Origin: JAEYZM01 sp943372195
GTDB lineage: Bacteria > Bacteroidota > Bacteroidia > Sphingobacteriales > Sphingobacteriaceae
Direction of reading: 5' to 3'
Assembly (NCBI GenBank): GCA_943372195.1
Contig: CALRXS010000004.1
Span: 62,001-126,000, forward strand
DNA: 64,000 nt
Part shown: piece by piece, positions 1 through 7,608 of the stretch
Numbering within the stretch: position 1 is the first letter of the stretch
Layout of the letters: every line of letters starts with the position of its first letter
Program-made: the position numbers and the translations under genes
The notes under the pieces: generated by a model
What the model saw: the letters and a program-made list of their open reading frames with translations, nothing else
Databases searched by the model: none
Told to the model about the DNA's origin: nothing

Positions 1-25
1 TTCCAAAATTAACAGCGGAGCTGTC

Positions 26-505
26 ATGGAAGAAGTAAAAAAGCTTGCTCTCCTTGGAGGTGGAGTTGTGCTTGGCTCTTTAGGAGGTAAGCTCATCGAC
101 AATGTATTAAAAGTAGATTCAGGCATACAAGGATTTAATCCCAAAGCATTGGTACGACCAGCTGTGCTCGTTGGCGCAGGTACAGCAGGCGTACTGATGT
201 TGAAGGATAACAATTTAAAATTAATTGCAACAGGTGTTGGAGCATCGGGAGTCTTATCAGGTGTAAAAACTTTTATGAAAAAAGATTTACTGAATGGTCT
301 AGCGGACTTTAGCGGATTAGGTGAAGCGGGTCCAATAGATGTTTACCGTGAGCCTGTGAATTTATCGATTGAACGATACAACCCTGATTTACCTGCTTTA
401 AACGCTTCAAATTCCTCTAGTGCTTCATCAAACGATTACAGATCACAAGAGATGATTGAAGGAGCAGAAGAGCAATCAGAATTAGCATACATCGAAATTA
501 TTTAA
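26..505 (+). CDS. Small multi-hydrophobic (virion membrane?) protein
   Basis: 159-aa protein with a Gly/Ala-rich hydrophobic N-terminal half. Candidate membrane segments lie near residues 8-22 (ALLGGGVVLGSLGG), 44-60 and 65-80, followed by a polar Ser/Asn/Glu-rich tail. I do not recognise a family. It is the first complete gene of a tightly packed plus-strand operon and sits directly upstream of a beta-rich capsid candidate. Small Gly-rich membrane proteins occupy this kind of position in membrane-containing tailless phages. A virion membrane role is therefore an inference from context and composition only. Confidence 0.5.
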   Translation: MEEVKKLALLGGGVVLGSLGGKLIDNVLKVDSGIQGFNPKALVRPAVLVGAGTAGVLMLKDNNLKLIATGVGASGVLSGVKTFMKKDLLNGLADFSGLGEAGPIDVYREPVNLSIERYNPDLPALNASNSSSASSNDYRSQEMIEGAEEQSELAYIEII

Positions 506-526
506 CCCATTATTTAAACAACAGAC

Positions 527-1231
527 ATGATTACATTAGGTCAAATCGAAAGCAGCGAATATAATCTGCTTGGGGGAATTTCTGAGGATGATTTCTTAGA
601 AGCCTTAGAGGTTAGCAAACCAGCGGATAAGAAAAAGTTAATCCGTAAAATTCAAACTCAAACTAAACAAGTGGCGGTAGCGAGTAGCTCACGTTCTCGA
701 GCAGAATTCGAAAAAAGAATTCACATGTTACCAAAAGAAACGCAAGCAGGCTTAGCGGCTCAAAACTTGCAAGCGGTTGATACTGCTTACTACGTGGTAA
801 AAGGAGTTGGAGAATCGAAGGTGATAAAAATGTTTAAAGATGATGACAACAAAGTTGTCGGTATCGGAAACTTATCTTCAGCAAAATTAGAGAAAGGAAA
901 CTTTTTCTTATTGTATGGAATCCAGTTATTAGCTGGTGTTGCGGGAGCTGGTGAAGAAGCGTCATCGGTAAACTTTGATACCATTCCTGACTTTATCCGT
1001 AACGGAGAGTTTGAGTTCAAGGCTAATGGTACTACCTTAATTCCAGCAACTTCAAATGAAATATTTTTCACTGAAGGTAAAGACATCTTCAAAGGTTTAT
1101 TCGTGTTAGACAATCCGAAAATTATTCGTGATCAGCAGTCTATCGAGTTCAATATTGAGTGGGGAGTAAATGCTCCAGAGAACACTTATGTGAAAGCCAT
1201 TTTAAGAGGCACTACAGTTATTAAATCTTAA
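527..1231 (+). CDS. Putative capsid/structural protein
   Basis: 234-aa protein. The N-terminal third is charged and helical with a Lys/Arg/Gln-rich stretch. The C-terminal half (about 155-234) alternates short hydrophobic strands and turns in a way that suggests a jelly-roll or similar beta sandwich, including FEFKANGTTLIPAT, a DNPK turn, SIEFNIEWG and YVKAILRGT. No signal peptide or enzyme motif is visible. It is followed by two smaller beta-rich paralogues. I call it a capsid candidate from fold impression, size and position; it is short for a double jelly-roll protein. A tail or baseplate component of a tailed phage is the main alternative. Confidence 0.4.
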   Translation: MITLGQIESSEYNLLGGISEDDFLEALEVSKPADKKKLIRKIQTQTKQVAVASSSRSRAEFEKRIHMLPKETQAGLAAQNLQAVDTAYYVVKGVGESKVIKMFKDDDNKVVGIGNLSSAKLEKGNFFLLYGIQLLAGVAGAGEEASSVNFDTIPDFIRNGEFEFKANGTTLIPATSNEIFFTEGKDIFKGLFVLDNPKIIRDQQSIEFNIEWGVNAPENTYVKAILRGTTVIKS

Positions 1232-1245
1232 TACAAATCTATTTC

Positions 1246-1632
1246 ATGAAGCAACACAAATTTCAACAAATCAGAGTGCGAGTTAACGCACCTGGCGCAT
1301 CTGTCCGCTTTACAGCAGAAACCGATAAACAATACGACGTTATCCGAGGATTATATATATCCATAGCGGATGAACGCCTTCAACCATCGAGTACTATCGG
1401 GCTAAAAGTAAACGGACAAGAAGTGTTTGATGATGCTCATGAAATTCGTTTGCTCACCTGCGGTAACCAAGTTGCTCCAAACGAAAAGTTCTTTTTGTTT
1501 GAGGAGCACTTGGAAGCAGCAGGCTCTAGCATTGAAGGAAGATTCACGGATGGTGCAAACGTGGCAGAGAACGCCTACCCATATGATGCTAAGGTGTATT
1601 TGTGGCTCACAAAATCCGAAGTTCAGAAATGA
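1246..1632 (+). CDS. Small beta-rich structural protein, paralogue A
   Basis: 128-aa protein without signal peptide or enzyme motif. It begins with short strands leading into a VNAPGASVRF segment and ends with YDAKVYLWL. The next gene has the same length and the matching segments VNAPNAVVKI and YEVKIYL at the same positions, so the two are probably tandem paralogues of one beta-sandwich fold. Its stop overlaps the next start in an ATGA arrangement. By analogy with tailless phages that use two related small capsid proteins, a capsid or spike role is possible; the family is not recognised. Confidence 0.45.
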   Translation: MKQHKFQQIRVRVNAPGASVRFTAETDKQYDVIRGLYISIADERLQPSSTIGLKVNGQEVFDDAHEIRLLTCGNQVAPNEKFFLFEEHLEAAGSSIEGRFTDGANVAENAYPYDAKVYLWLTKSEVQK

Positions 1633-2018
1633 TACACTATCACATTTTAACACTCCAAGTAAATGCACCAAATGCTGTGGTGAAGATTGACAAACAACTT
1701 CCCTCTCATTTTGAAGTATGCACTGGATATGTGGCAAGAGTTTCAAAGGGAATCACAAACCCTAATGATATATCAGAGATAGGAATGATATCGCTAGAGT
1801 TTAACAATAGAGTGATTCATGCTGTGAATGCGATTGTGGATTACGAGTCAAAAGCTGAAATGAAAACCGAATACCAGCAGCTTTCTGTACCCTTAAAAGC
1901 TAACACTCTTTTTTCAGGAGTATATCACGACTGGAAGAATCTTCAACTAGTTCCCTTTACTCCTTATGAAGTAAAGATTTATTTAAGATGTGAATCAAAA
2001 GCAAAACGAAATGTTTGA
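1629..2018 (+). CDS. Small beta-rich structural protein, paralogue B
   Basis: 129-aa protein. I chose the ATG at 1629 because it overlaps the previous stop by four bases, matches the length of paralogue A, and begins the alignable part (VNAPNAVVKI); an ATG at 1602 would add nine residues inside the upstream gene. It ends with YEVKIYLRC, matching YDAKVYLWL of paralogue A. No membrane segment or catalytic motif is present. A structural, virion-type role is inferred from the neighbours. Confidence 0.45.
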   Translation: MIHYHILTLQVNAPNAVVKIDKQLPSHFEVCTGYVARVSKGITNPNDISEIGMISLEFNNRVIHAVNAIVDYESKAEMKTEYQQLSVPLKANTLFSGVYHDWKNLQLVPFTPYEVKIYLRCESKAKRNV

Positions 2019-2331
2019 TCAATTAAAATTCATAATAGAACAATTAGCTCAGCGAGGAAAGCAAATCTCTTTCCAACAAAATAAGCATATAGTACTGGAA
2101 GCTGGCGTGAAAAGAATGGAGATTTCGGCTTACAATCAGCACTGGTATTTAAAAAGATTAGACGGTATACCAACAGGTACAACCATTACAAGTGATACGA
2201 ATGTAATTGTCGTTTCTACGGGGATGAATCCTGAGAGTATGCATGAGTTTTCAGGGCAAATAATTATTGAACTGCCAGCAGATCAAGCTGAACCTACATT
2301 CTTTGAATTCATTCAAATACTAACAAAATAA
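2011..2331 (+). CDS. Small hypothetical protein of the structural operon
   Basis: 106 aa from the ATG at 2011, which overlaps the previous gene by 8 bases; a GTG at 1990 is an alternative giving 113 aa. It has an N-terminal helix (QLKFIIEQLAQRG) followed by beta-type segments (HIVLEAGVKRMEISAY, TNVIVVST, QIIIELP). No family is recognised. It sits between the beta-sandwich pair and a coiled-coil protein, each overlapping or abutting the next, so it is co-translated with the structural module. Confidence 0.45.
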   Translation: MFDQLKFIIEQLAQRGKQISFQQNKHIVLEAGVKRMEISAYNQHWYLKRLDGIPTGTTITSDTNVIVVSTGMNPESMHEFSGQIIIELPADQAEPTFFEFIQILTK

Positions 2332-3134
2332 TGAGCAAACCGAGAAAAAAATATTACATGAATGAAACCTGCAAGGATATGTTAAAGCATATCAAAGAGC
2401 GAGGTTTTGAGGATGTAGTTTTCAATGCAGTATTCTACCAAGGGAATAAAAAAATGAATTCCATAGAGCGAGGTCACATCATCCATTTTGATAAAGTGAT
2501 GAAGACCTACATGAAAACTGAGAATCCTGATAAAGTAAAAATTGAGTTTTGGGACAATGAAAAGAACGCTCTTATTTGGGGGAACTCTTATAAAATAGAT
2601 CAACAACCTGACATTGAAATTCCAGCAAACGCAAATTTTCAAGGACTAGGAGAGCTAGAAGTAAACGATCTCGTTCAAAGAAAATATTCGGAACTAGAGC
2701 GTAAAAAGAAAATTGAATCCTTGAGTGAAGAGCTTGAAAAAGCAAAGCAAGAAATTGAAGAATTGCAATTCGAGTTACAAGATAAACAGGCTACACTGGA
2801 TGCAAAAAAGCAAATCGAATACTATTCCAATATTATCGGTATGGCCTTGCCAGGTCTAGCTAAATTATTAACAGGAACTCCTGTAGCCTCTGCTGTGAAC
2901 TTCCTTGCTGGAACAGATGAAACACCAGCATTAGAGCCTAGTACCAATGCTAAATCTAGTCCTACCAACCAACGTGAAAGCATCATAGAAATGATGAAGG
3001 AATTTTCCGAGGGCTTAAATAATCAAGAACTAGGAACTCTTTATTTACTATTCATCGAGCTAGAAAAAGACAGAGAGAATATTCAACGAATTCTAACACA
3101 CATTACACAAATACAAACGAGCAATGCAAACTAA
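2331..3134 (+). CDS. Coiled-coil structural protein
   Basis: 267-aa protein. The N-terminal ~110 residues are mixed alpha/beta with aromatic strands (VKIEFWDNEKNALIWG). Residues about 122-165 are a long heptad-rich coiled coil (ELERKKKIESLSEELEKAKQ and following). Next come a short hydrophobic Ala/Gly/Pro segment (GMALPGLAKLLTG), a Ser/Thr/Asn linker and a helical C-terminus. The start codon shares its A with the stop of the previous gene. The architecture suits a scaffold or minor virion protein, but no family is recognised. Confidence 0.45.
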   Translation: MSKPRKKYYMNETCKDMLKHIKERGFEDVVFNAVFYQGNKKMNSIERGHIIHFDKVMKTYMKTENPDKVKIEFWDNEKNALIWGNSYKIDQQPDIEIPANANFQGLGELEVNDLVQRKYSELERKKKIESLSEELEKAKQEIEELQFELQDKQATLDAKKQIEYYSNIIGMALPGLAKLLTGTPVASAVNFLAGTDETPALEPSTNAKSSPTNQRESIIEMMKEFSEGLNNQELGTLYLLFIELEKDRENIQRILTHITQIQTSNAN

Positions 3135-3294
3135 TATTAACGTACCCATACAGGTAAAATCGGATATAGAGAAAAGACAAGCAGAACAAGCGCTTACTTC
3201 GATTTCTAAAATGTTCAGTCCAGAAGAATTATTAAAGATTTCTAAAAAGTTAGAAAATCCACTAGTGAAAATGAAAATAAAATCAATGATATAA
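3124..3294 (+). CDS. Small helical protein, 56 aa
   Basis: Short ORF starting at the ATG at 3124, overlapping the end of the coiled-coil gene by 11 bases and ending just before the next start. It encodes a charged helical peptide (MQTNINVPIQVKSDIEKRQA then a KMFSPEELLKISKKL segment). The overlap at the front and immediate abutment at the back are what is seen for the other genes in this operon, which supports it being real. Function unknown. Confidence 0.5.
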   Translation: MQTNINVPIQVKSDIEKRQAEQALTSISKMFSPEELLKISKKLENPLVKMKIKSMI

Positions 3295-3297
3295 TTG

Positions 3298-4302
3298 ATG
3301 AATAAGCAGAAGTTAGTTACAGGTGTTTTAATAGCTGGAGGTAGTTACTTGTTATATAAGGCAGGTAGAAAACTTTGGAATGACTTTTTAAAATCTCAGT
3401 CTCAATTTTCTGTAGATGAAAAGCCAGCAGTCAGATGGGCAATGTTGCTTCGTTCTGCAATAAATCCAAGCAGTATTTCATTATTAAAACAAACAGATGG
3501 TACTAACGAGGAGGCAATATTTTCAATTGCAAAACAGATAACAAAAATAGATGAAGTAGCTAGCGCATACAAGGATTTATACCAAGACAATTTGCTTGAT
3601 GACTTACAACGAGAGTTGAGTTTAGAAGACTATCAGAAGGTATTGAATATTGTGACTAGCTCTGTAAATAGAACTGGTGGAGCAGCAGAAATATATGCCA
3701 GCAAAGGAAATTTAATCGTCACTAAAAAAGATGTGTTTTTAAGAACTAGTCCTGATGCAAGTTCGCACGGAGCAATTTATGAATCGAGCAAAAGCAATAA
3801 CATTTTTAGACTAGCAAAAGCAGGTGAATTCATAGGTTATGCAACAGGAAAGCAGCAATACGATGAAAAGAATAATGTCAAATTCATTGAAGTTGGTTAT
3901 CTAATAAAAGGAGATACTGCACCAACTAGCGTAAAAAAATATGACGGTAAACGATTTAAATATTGGGTGAGTAGTTCATCGCTGTACGTGGATATTTTCA
4001 AAAACTACGCTCCTTTTTATGCAGGATATCCGAAGCTTAAAAATACGACTGCTTACATGAAGCCATTAGATTTTTATGGTTCATTAAAAGGTATCTCAAA
4101 TGGATTAGTGATTAGCAAAACACCATGCAATGTACTTGATGAATCATTTAATTGGAAAGCAAAGGTAGGTGATAATATTTTACTCGGTAAAAATATTATG
4201 AGTATCAAAAATGAGAATAAACATTGGGTTCAATTTTTAACAATTGATGGGAATCTAAGATGGGTTGATTCAACTAAAGTAAGAATAACAAGAAATGACT
4301 AA
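3298..4302 (+). CDS. Membrane-anchored protein with SH3-like region
   Basis: 334 aa from the ATG at 3298; a TTG at 3295 would add one residue. A single N-terminal membrane segment (KLVTGVLIAGGSYLLYKAG) is followed by a helical region and, from about residue 140, beta-rich sequence resembling bacterial SH3 modules (NLIVTKKDVFLRTSPD, then KYWVSSSSLYVD). A second similar stretch lies near the C-terminus (NWKAKVGDNILLG, HWVQFLTIDGNLRWVDSTKV). It overlaps the glucosaminidase gene by 8 bases. SH3-like modules often bind cell-wall material, so a wall-contacting virion or lysis protein is plausible. Confidence 0.45.
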   Translation: MNKQKLVTGVLIAGGSYLLYKAGRKLWNDFLKSQSQFSVDEKPAVRWAMLLRSAINPSSISLLKQTDGTNEEAIFSIAKQITKIDEVASAYKDLYQDNLLDDLQRELSLEDYQKVLNIVTSSVNRTGGAAEIYASKGNLIVTKKDVFLRTSPDASSHGAIYESSKSNNIFRLAKAGEFIGYATGKQQYDEKNNVKFIEVGYLIKGDTAPTSVKKYDGKRFKYWVSSSSLYVDIFKNYAPFYAGYPKLKNTTAYMKPLDFYGSLKGISNGLVISKTPCNVLDESFNWKAKVGDNILLGKNIMSIKNENKHWVQFLTIDGNLRWVDSTKVRITRND

Positions 4303-4783
4303 ACAAGAATTATACTTTGAAAAATATTACCAGGTTGCAAAAAAAGCTGGCGATAAATACAAGATTGATCCGTTGATTATTTTATCTCAAGGAGCTCATG
4401 AGAGTGCTTATGGGACTTCTAATATTGCAGCAAAAGCAAATAATTTTTTTGGTATTACTGCAGCAGGTGCAAAGAATATTTACTGGAAGGGAAAATCATA
4501 TCAAGCACAAAATCAGTACAAGTTAAAATTCAGAGTTTACGGTACTCCGCAAGATAGTTTCATGGACTTCGCAAGATTAATTGCCAATAGATACAAGTCT
4601 GCTCATGCAGTTGCAAACGATTATAAAGCATATGCTTCAAGAATTTCAACTAGTGCATACATATCAGAAAAAAATGGAGATAACAGAGAGCGTTATAAGA
4701 ATAGTATTATCAAAGGCTATGAGCAATTATTAGCAATACTTAAAAAAAAATTCCCAGCGGAATTCCAGTCTCAAGTTTCATAG
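4295..4783 (+). CDS. Glucosaminidase-type peptidoglycan hydrolase
   Basis: 162-aa protein of the FlgJ/endo-beta-N-acetylglucosaminidase family (lysozyme-like fold), cleaving the glycan strands of peptidoglycan. The core is clear: KIDPLIILSQGAHESAYG with the catalytic Glu, then SNIAAKANNFFGI, and the late motif SAYISEKNGDNRERYKNSI. There is no signal peptide. It follows the SH3-like membrane protein and precedes fibre-like genes, so it may serve entry (virion-borne) or exit. A run of nine A residues near the end (4742-4750) leads in the -1 frame to a hydrophobic tail; see the separate entry. Confidence 0.85.
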   Translation: MTKQELYFEKYYQVAKKAGDKYKIDPLIILSQGAHESAYGTSNIAAKANNFFGITAAGAKNIYWKGKSYQAQNQYKLKFRVYGTPQDSFMDFARLIANRYKSAHAVANDYKAYASRISTSAYISEKNGDNRERYKNSIIKGYEQLLAILKKKFPAEFQSQVS

Positions 4784-4836
4784 TACCTGGCATATTGATT
4801 TTCGGACTCATTAAACTCATCAAACAACTAGATTAA
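4742..4836 (+). other. Possible slippage site with alternative membrane tail
   Basis: The glucosaminidase frame reads CTT AAA AAA AAA TTC here. A -1 shift on the A9 run replaces the last 10 residues with 28 residues containing FIVPGILIFGLIKLIKQL, a good membrane segment, ending at TAA 4834-4836 just before the next start at 4841. Without the shift, this is the only sizeable non-coding gap in an otherwise overlapping operon. No in-frame ATG starts the hydrophobic ORF by itself. Runs of nine A are known to cause transcriptional or ribosomal slippage; a sequencing indel is the alternative. Confidence 0.4.
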
Positions 4837-4840
4837 TAGT

Positions 4841-5242
4841 ATGGCATTCAAACTTCAAAATATACGCAGCGGACAAGAAACAGAATTTTCAATTACTGAT
4901 ATATTACTATTACTTGGAGACCCTATCAACGATGAAATTAGAATTGGTAAGAGAAAATTCAGGATTAGTTCTTGCCAAGAAATATCTTCTGGTAATGGAA
5001 CGAATGAATTTCAGCAGTGGGTAAAGACAGACTTAATAGTAATATCAAATGGTCAGACCCAATTCAATGCATCGGTAGATCAAAATAATAAAGAAGGTCT
5101 ATTCATGGTGGTGAACAATTTAGTTTACGATTACAACACATCCTTTTATGTTGATTCAACTAAAGTTTATTGGACTGGAGATTTCTCTCTAGAAACAACA
5201 GATACTATTTACATCAAACAATTAAAATACATACCATTTTAA
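4841..5242 (+). CDS. Hypothetical beta-rich protein upstream of fibre gene
   Basis: 133-aa protein with alternating short strands (FRISSCQEI, TDLIVISNGQTQFNASV, GLFMVVNNLVYDY, DTIYIKQLKYIPF). No signal peptide, membrane segment or known motif. It lies 12 bases before the fibre-like gene, within the same plus-strand operon. Its position suggests an adaptor or accessory of the fibre, but the family is not recognised. Confidence 0.4.
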   Translation: MAFKLQNIRSGQETEFSITDILLLLGDPINDEIRIGKRKFRISSCQEISSGNGTNEFQQWVKTDLIVISNGQTQFNASVDQNNKEGLFMVVNNLVYDYNTSFYVDSTKVYWTGDFSLETTDTIYIKQLKYIPF

Positions 5243-5253
5243 TATAAATAAAC

Positions 5254-6063
5254 ATGACAAAGATTAAACAAATATCAGGGTTATCTAGCGTATTAGCAGC
5301 TAAAGCTGCCGATGCAGATGTAGTAAAGAAAGCAAACAATTTATCGGATTTAAACCCAGCTGCAGTTCGAGCAAACTTAGGATTGTATTCTCAGAGTGAA
5401 GTGAATTCTATGTTAGCTGGAACTACACATGCTTATTCAGTTGCAGACATTGCAGCACGAAATGCTTTAACTGGTTTGCAATCAACCGACAGAGTATTTG
5501 TAAGTAATGATGGTGATGGTAAATGGGCATTATACATAGTAAGCGCTATAACAAACGGGCTTGGTTCAACAAGTACTTTCAGAAAAATTGCAGATGAAGA
5601 TATTTTTTCAAATGCCTTAACAGCAGAAGCTATCAAGACTGCATATGAAAGCAATGCAAATACATTTGCTTTTAACGGTACACAAAAAGCAAAACTAGAT
5701 TTCATTACAATTGGATCGGCAGTAAATATTGATAATGTTAGAGATACTGCTATAAGCGCTTTAGGTCAAGCAAACAGTGCAATGTCTGTAGCCCAAGATG
5801 CATCCAACACAGCAAGCAGCAAGGCTGATAATTTTATTGAAGTTAAAGAAGTTTTTGAAGGCTTAAATCAAGAAGCTGATATAGAGTTCCAAGTTAATTT
5901 AGCTAATCCTGTCAAGCAAGATTCAATACCATTAGTATTTGTGAATTCAGATTTTGTATTACTGTCAGGATTTGTAACTGGTGAAAATACTATTTACATA
6001 ACCTTACCTTATCTGGTGGAACCTGATGATAAAATAACAGTAATTTATAAACATAGTGCGTAA
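5254..6063 (+). CDS. Phage fibre / receptor-binding-like protein
   Basis: 269-aa protein. Residues about 28-43 read NNLSDLNPAAVRANLGL, the N-terminal-to-shaft motif (NLSDL...AR.NLGL) common in phage tail fibres and spikes. Ala/Ser-rich stretches in the middle (ALGQANSAMSVAQDASNTAS) suit a trimeric helical shaft, and the C-terminus is beta-rich (IPLVFVNSDFVLLSGFVTG, DDKITVIYKHSA). A host-attachment role is inferred. It overlaps the following 2-TM gene by 8 bases. Confidence 0.65.
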   Translation: MTKIKQISGLSSVLAAKAADADVVKKANNLSDLNPAAVRANLGLYSQSEVNSMLAGTTHAYSVADIAARNALTGLQSTDRVFVSNDGDGKWALYIVSAITNGLGSTSTFRKIADEDIFSNALTAEAIKTAYESNANTFAFNGTQKAKLDFITIGSAVNIDNVRDTAISALGQANSAMSVAQDASNTASSKADNFIEVKEVFEGLNQEADIEFQVNLANPVKQDSIPLVFVNSDFVLLSGFVTGENTIYITLPYLVEPDDKITVIYKHSA

Positions 6064-6232
6064 CAGTACTCGCTATTTAATTACCATCATTGCAGCCATT
6101 TTTTTAGCAGTGGTAGTTGTCCTTTCTATTTTCAAATCAATGGAAAGTGTAGCCTCTACTGCTATTGCAGCACTTATGACAATTCTTTCTACATACATCT
6201 GGTCTCAAACTAAACGTCCATCAAAACCATGA
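6056..6232 (+). CDS. Holin-like two-TM protein
   Basis: 58-aa ORF with a GTG start at 6056, overlapping the fibre gene end by 8 bases and the next gene by 4. It has two hydrophobic segments (YLITIIAAIFLAVVVVLSIF and VASTAIAALMTILSTYIW) joined by a short turn and a basic tail (SQTKRPSKP). Size, topology and position between fibre gene, spanin-like gene and transglycosylase fit a holin, which would form the membrane lesion at lysis. The GTG start is the only one that gives both membrane segments. Confidence 0.6.
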   Translation: MRNSTRYLITIIAAIFLAVVVVLSIFKSMESVASTAIAALMTILSTYIWSQTKRPSKP

Positions 6233-6828
6233 ACATACACACCTTTTTTCGAAGAGCTATTTCAATAATAGTAGTTATCTCGCTTCTAGTCATTGGAGTT
6301 GGATTAGGTAAATTTCTGTACCGATCACATCAAGAAAATAATTTAAGAGCATCTGAAATAAATGCTCAATTAGAACACATTCGTATGGAGAATAATAAAC
6401 TCATCGCTCAAAATAAAGTAATTGGATTATCACTTTCACAATTGGAAGCATTTTATCCAGCACTGTACAAACAAATAAAAGAGATGGACATAAAACCATC
6501 AAGAGTACAGTCTTTAGGCAATAGCGGTATTCGATTAGAAAAAACGATAATTACTACCTTAAAAGATAGCATCATTCAAGATACAATTCAGGTAAAGCAG
6601 TTTGATTATTCAGATGCTTGGATTAGTATTAAAGGTGAGGCAATAGGCAATAAACAATCGATAAGTATAACTCACTTTGATACGCTCTCTCAAGTATTAT
6701 TTAAAGGATCACGAGAAAATCCCTGGTTGTGGTTCTTTTCTCCTCGAAGGTTAACGCAGCGTATAAGCTTAGCTAGTCCATATAGTAATCTACAATATTC
6801 TAAATACATCTTCATCGATGAAAAGTAA
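6229..6828 (+). CDS. N-anchored coiled-coil protein, spanin-like
   Basis: 199-aa protein. One membrane segment near the N-terminus (AISIIVVISLLVIGVGLGKFLY) is followed by a coiled coil (INAQLEHIRMENNKLIAQNK) and a beta-type periplasmic region with the TTLKDSIIQDTIQVK / SDAWISIKGE pattern. I have seen this pattern in N-anchored proteins next to Bacteroidota phage lysis genes (DUF6549-like; name from memory). The topology (N-in, coiled coil outside) matches inner-membrane spanins that finish Gram-negative lysis. No lipobox partner is visible. Confidence 0.5.
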   Translation: MNIHTFFRRAISIIVVISLLVIGVGLGKFLYRSHQENNLRASEINAQLEHIRMENNKLIAQNKVIGLSLSQLEAFYPALYKQIKEMDIKPSRVQSLGNSGIRLEKTIITTLKDSIIQDTIQVKQFDYSDAWISIKGEAIGNKQSISITHFDTLSQVLFKGSRENPWLWFFSPRRLTQRISLASPYSNLQYSKYIFIDEK

Positions 6829-6949
6829 TTCGGTAATTATTGCCTCAACGATAGCTGTTGCTGCAATGATTTTAAAAGCTAAGTCAGATAAAAAACTTAC
6901 TGCCTCACAAAAGCAAAATAGAACCATACAATTCTTAAAAGCATCGTAA
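6818..6949 (+). CDS. 43-aa single-TM protein
   Basis: Short ORF overlapping the spanin-like gene by 11 bases and the transglycosylase gene by 1. It encodes MKSNSVIIASTIAVAAMILK followed by a basic, polar tail. One N-terminal hydrophobic segment is present. Perfect nesting between two overlapping neighbours supports it being translated. It could be a lysis accessory or a small virion membrane protein; no family is recognised. Confidence 0.45.
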   Translation: MKSNSVIIASTIAVAAMILKAKSDKKLTASQKQNRTIQFLKAS

Positions 6950-7608
6950 TGAATGTATCAATACCTATGATCAATACTCCATTTTATACTAAGGAAAAAA
7001 CTCCTCAGATTAAAACTTCGTTGGCTGGTATTGCAAAACGATTTTACAATTCTATACGGTTGGCAGAGCAATTAACCAAGGTGCCAGGAGCTATAATACT
7101 TTCTATCATTTTCGCTGAAAGTGCAGGTGATGAGAATGTAATAAGTTCAGCAGGTGCAGTAGGATTAATGCAACTTAAACCCCAAACAGCTCATGATACA
7201 TTAGTACAAGAAAATATTTTCAAACGTTTAAGTGTTGCAGAAAAAAATATTATTAAAAAACATTTGGGAGCGAGACTTGACTCAATCCTTTCTCAAAAGT
7301 ATTTAGGACAGAAACTAAAATCGAATAACTATTCTGGGAATGTGATTACGAAATCAGATTTATTAAATCCTGAATTTAACATTCTAGTGGGTAGTATTTA
7401 CTTAGGACTACTAATTGATCAGCACGAAGAAAAAGGAGTACTCCGACTAGACAAAGTTATACTCAGGTATAACCAAGGTTATTTTTATAAACCCAAGGGA
7501 GAAACAGTTAAAGAAACACTTGTTAATGCTAAGAAGAGAAGTGAAGAAGCTTATTCCTATGTATTAAAAGTAGTAGGTAAAAACGGATTGTTGGAGGCGC
7601 AAGTATGA
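6949..7608 (+). CDS. Lytic transglycosylase (SLT-like)
   Basis: 219-aa enzyme of the lysozyme-like transglycosylase fold, cleaving peptidoglycan glycan chains. Family signatures in order: catalytic Glu in ILSIIFAESAG, SSAGAVGLMQLKPQTA, NPEFNILVGSIYLGLL and RYNQGY. There is no signal peptide, as expected for a virion-delivered or holin-released enzyme. It is the second murein hydrolase of the operon and overlaps the methyltransferase start by 4 bases, linking lysis and DNA-processing genes in one transcript. Confidence 0.85.
   Translation: MNVSIPMINTPFYTKEKTPQIKTSLAGIAKRFYNSIRLAEQLTKVPGAIILSIIFAESAGDENVISSAGAVGLMQLKPQTAHDTLVQENIFKRLSVAEKNIIKKHLGARLDSILSQKYLGQKLKSNNYSGNVITKSDLLNPEFNILVGSIYLGLLIDQHEEKGVLRLDKVILRYNQGYFYKPKGETVKETLVNAKKRSEEAYSYVLKVVGKNGLLEAQV

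Noticed and set aside
1..25. End of an upstream gene (TAA at 10-12)
   Set aside because: Three codons are not enough to support a coding call.
1402..1746. 114-aa antisense frame over the beta-rich pair
   Set aside because: It opposes a tightly overlapping plus-strand operon and has no motif.
3295..3297. TTG start for the SH3-like membrane protein
   Set aside because: The ATG follows immediately and is the more likely initiator.
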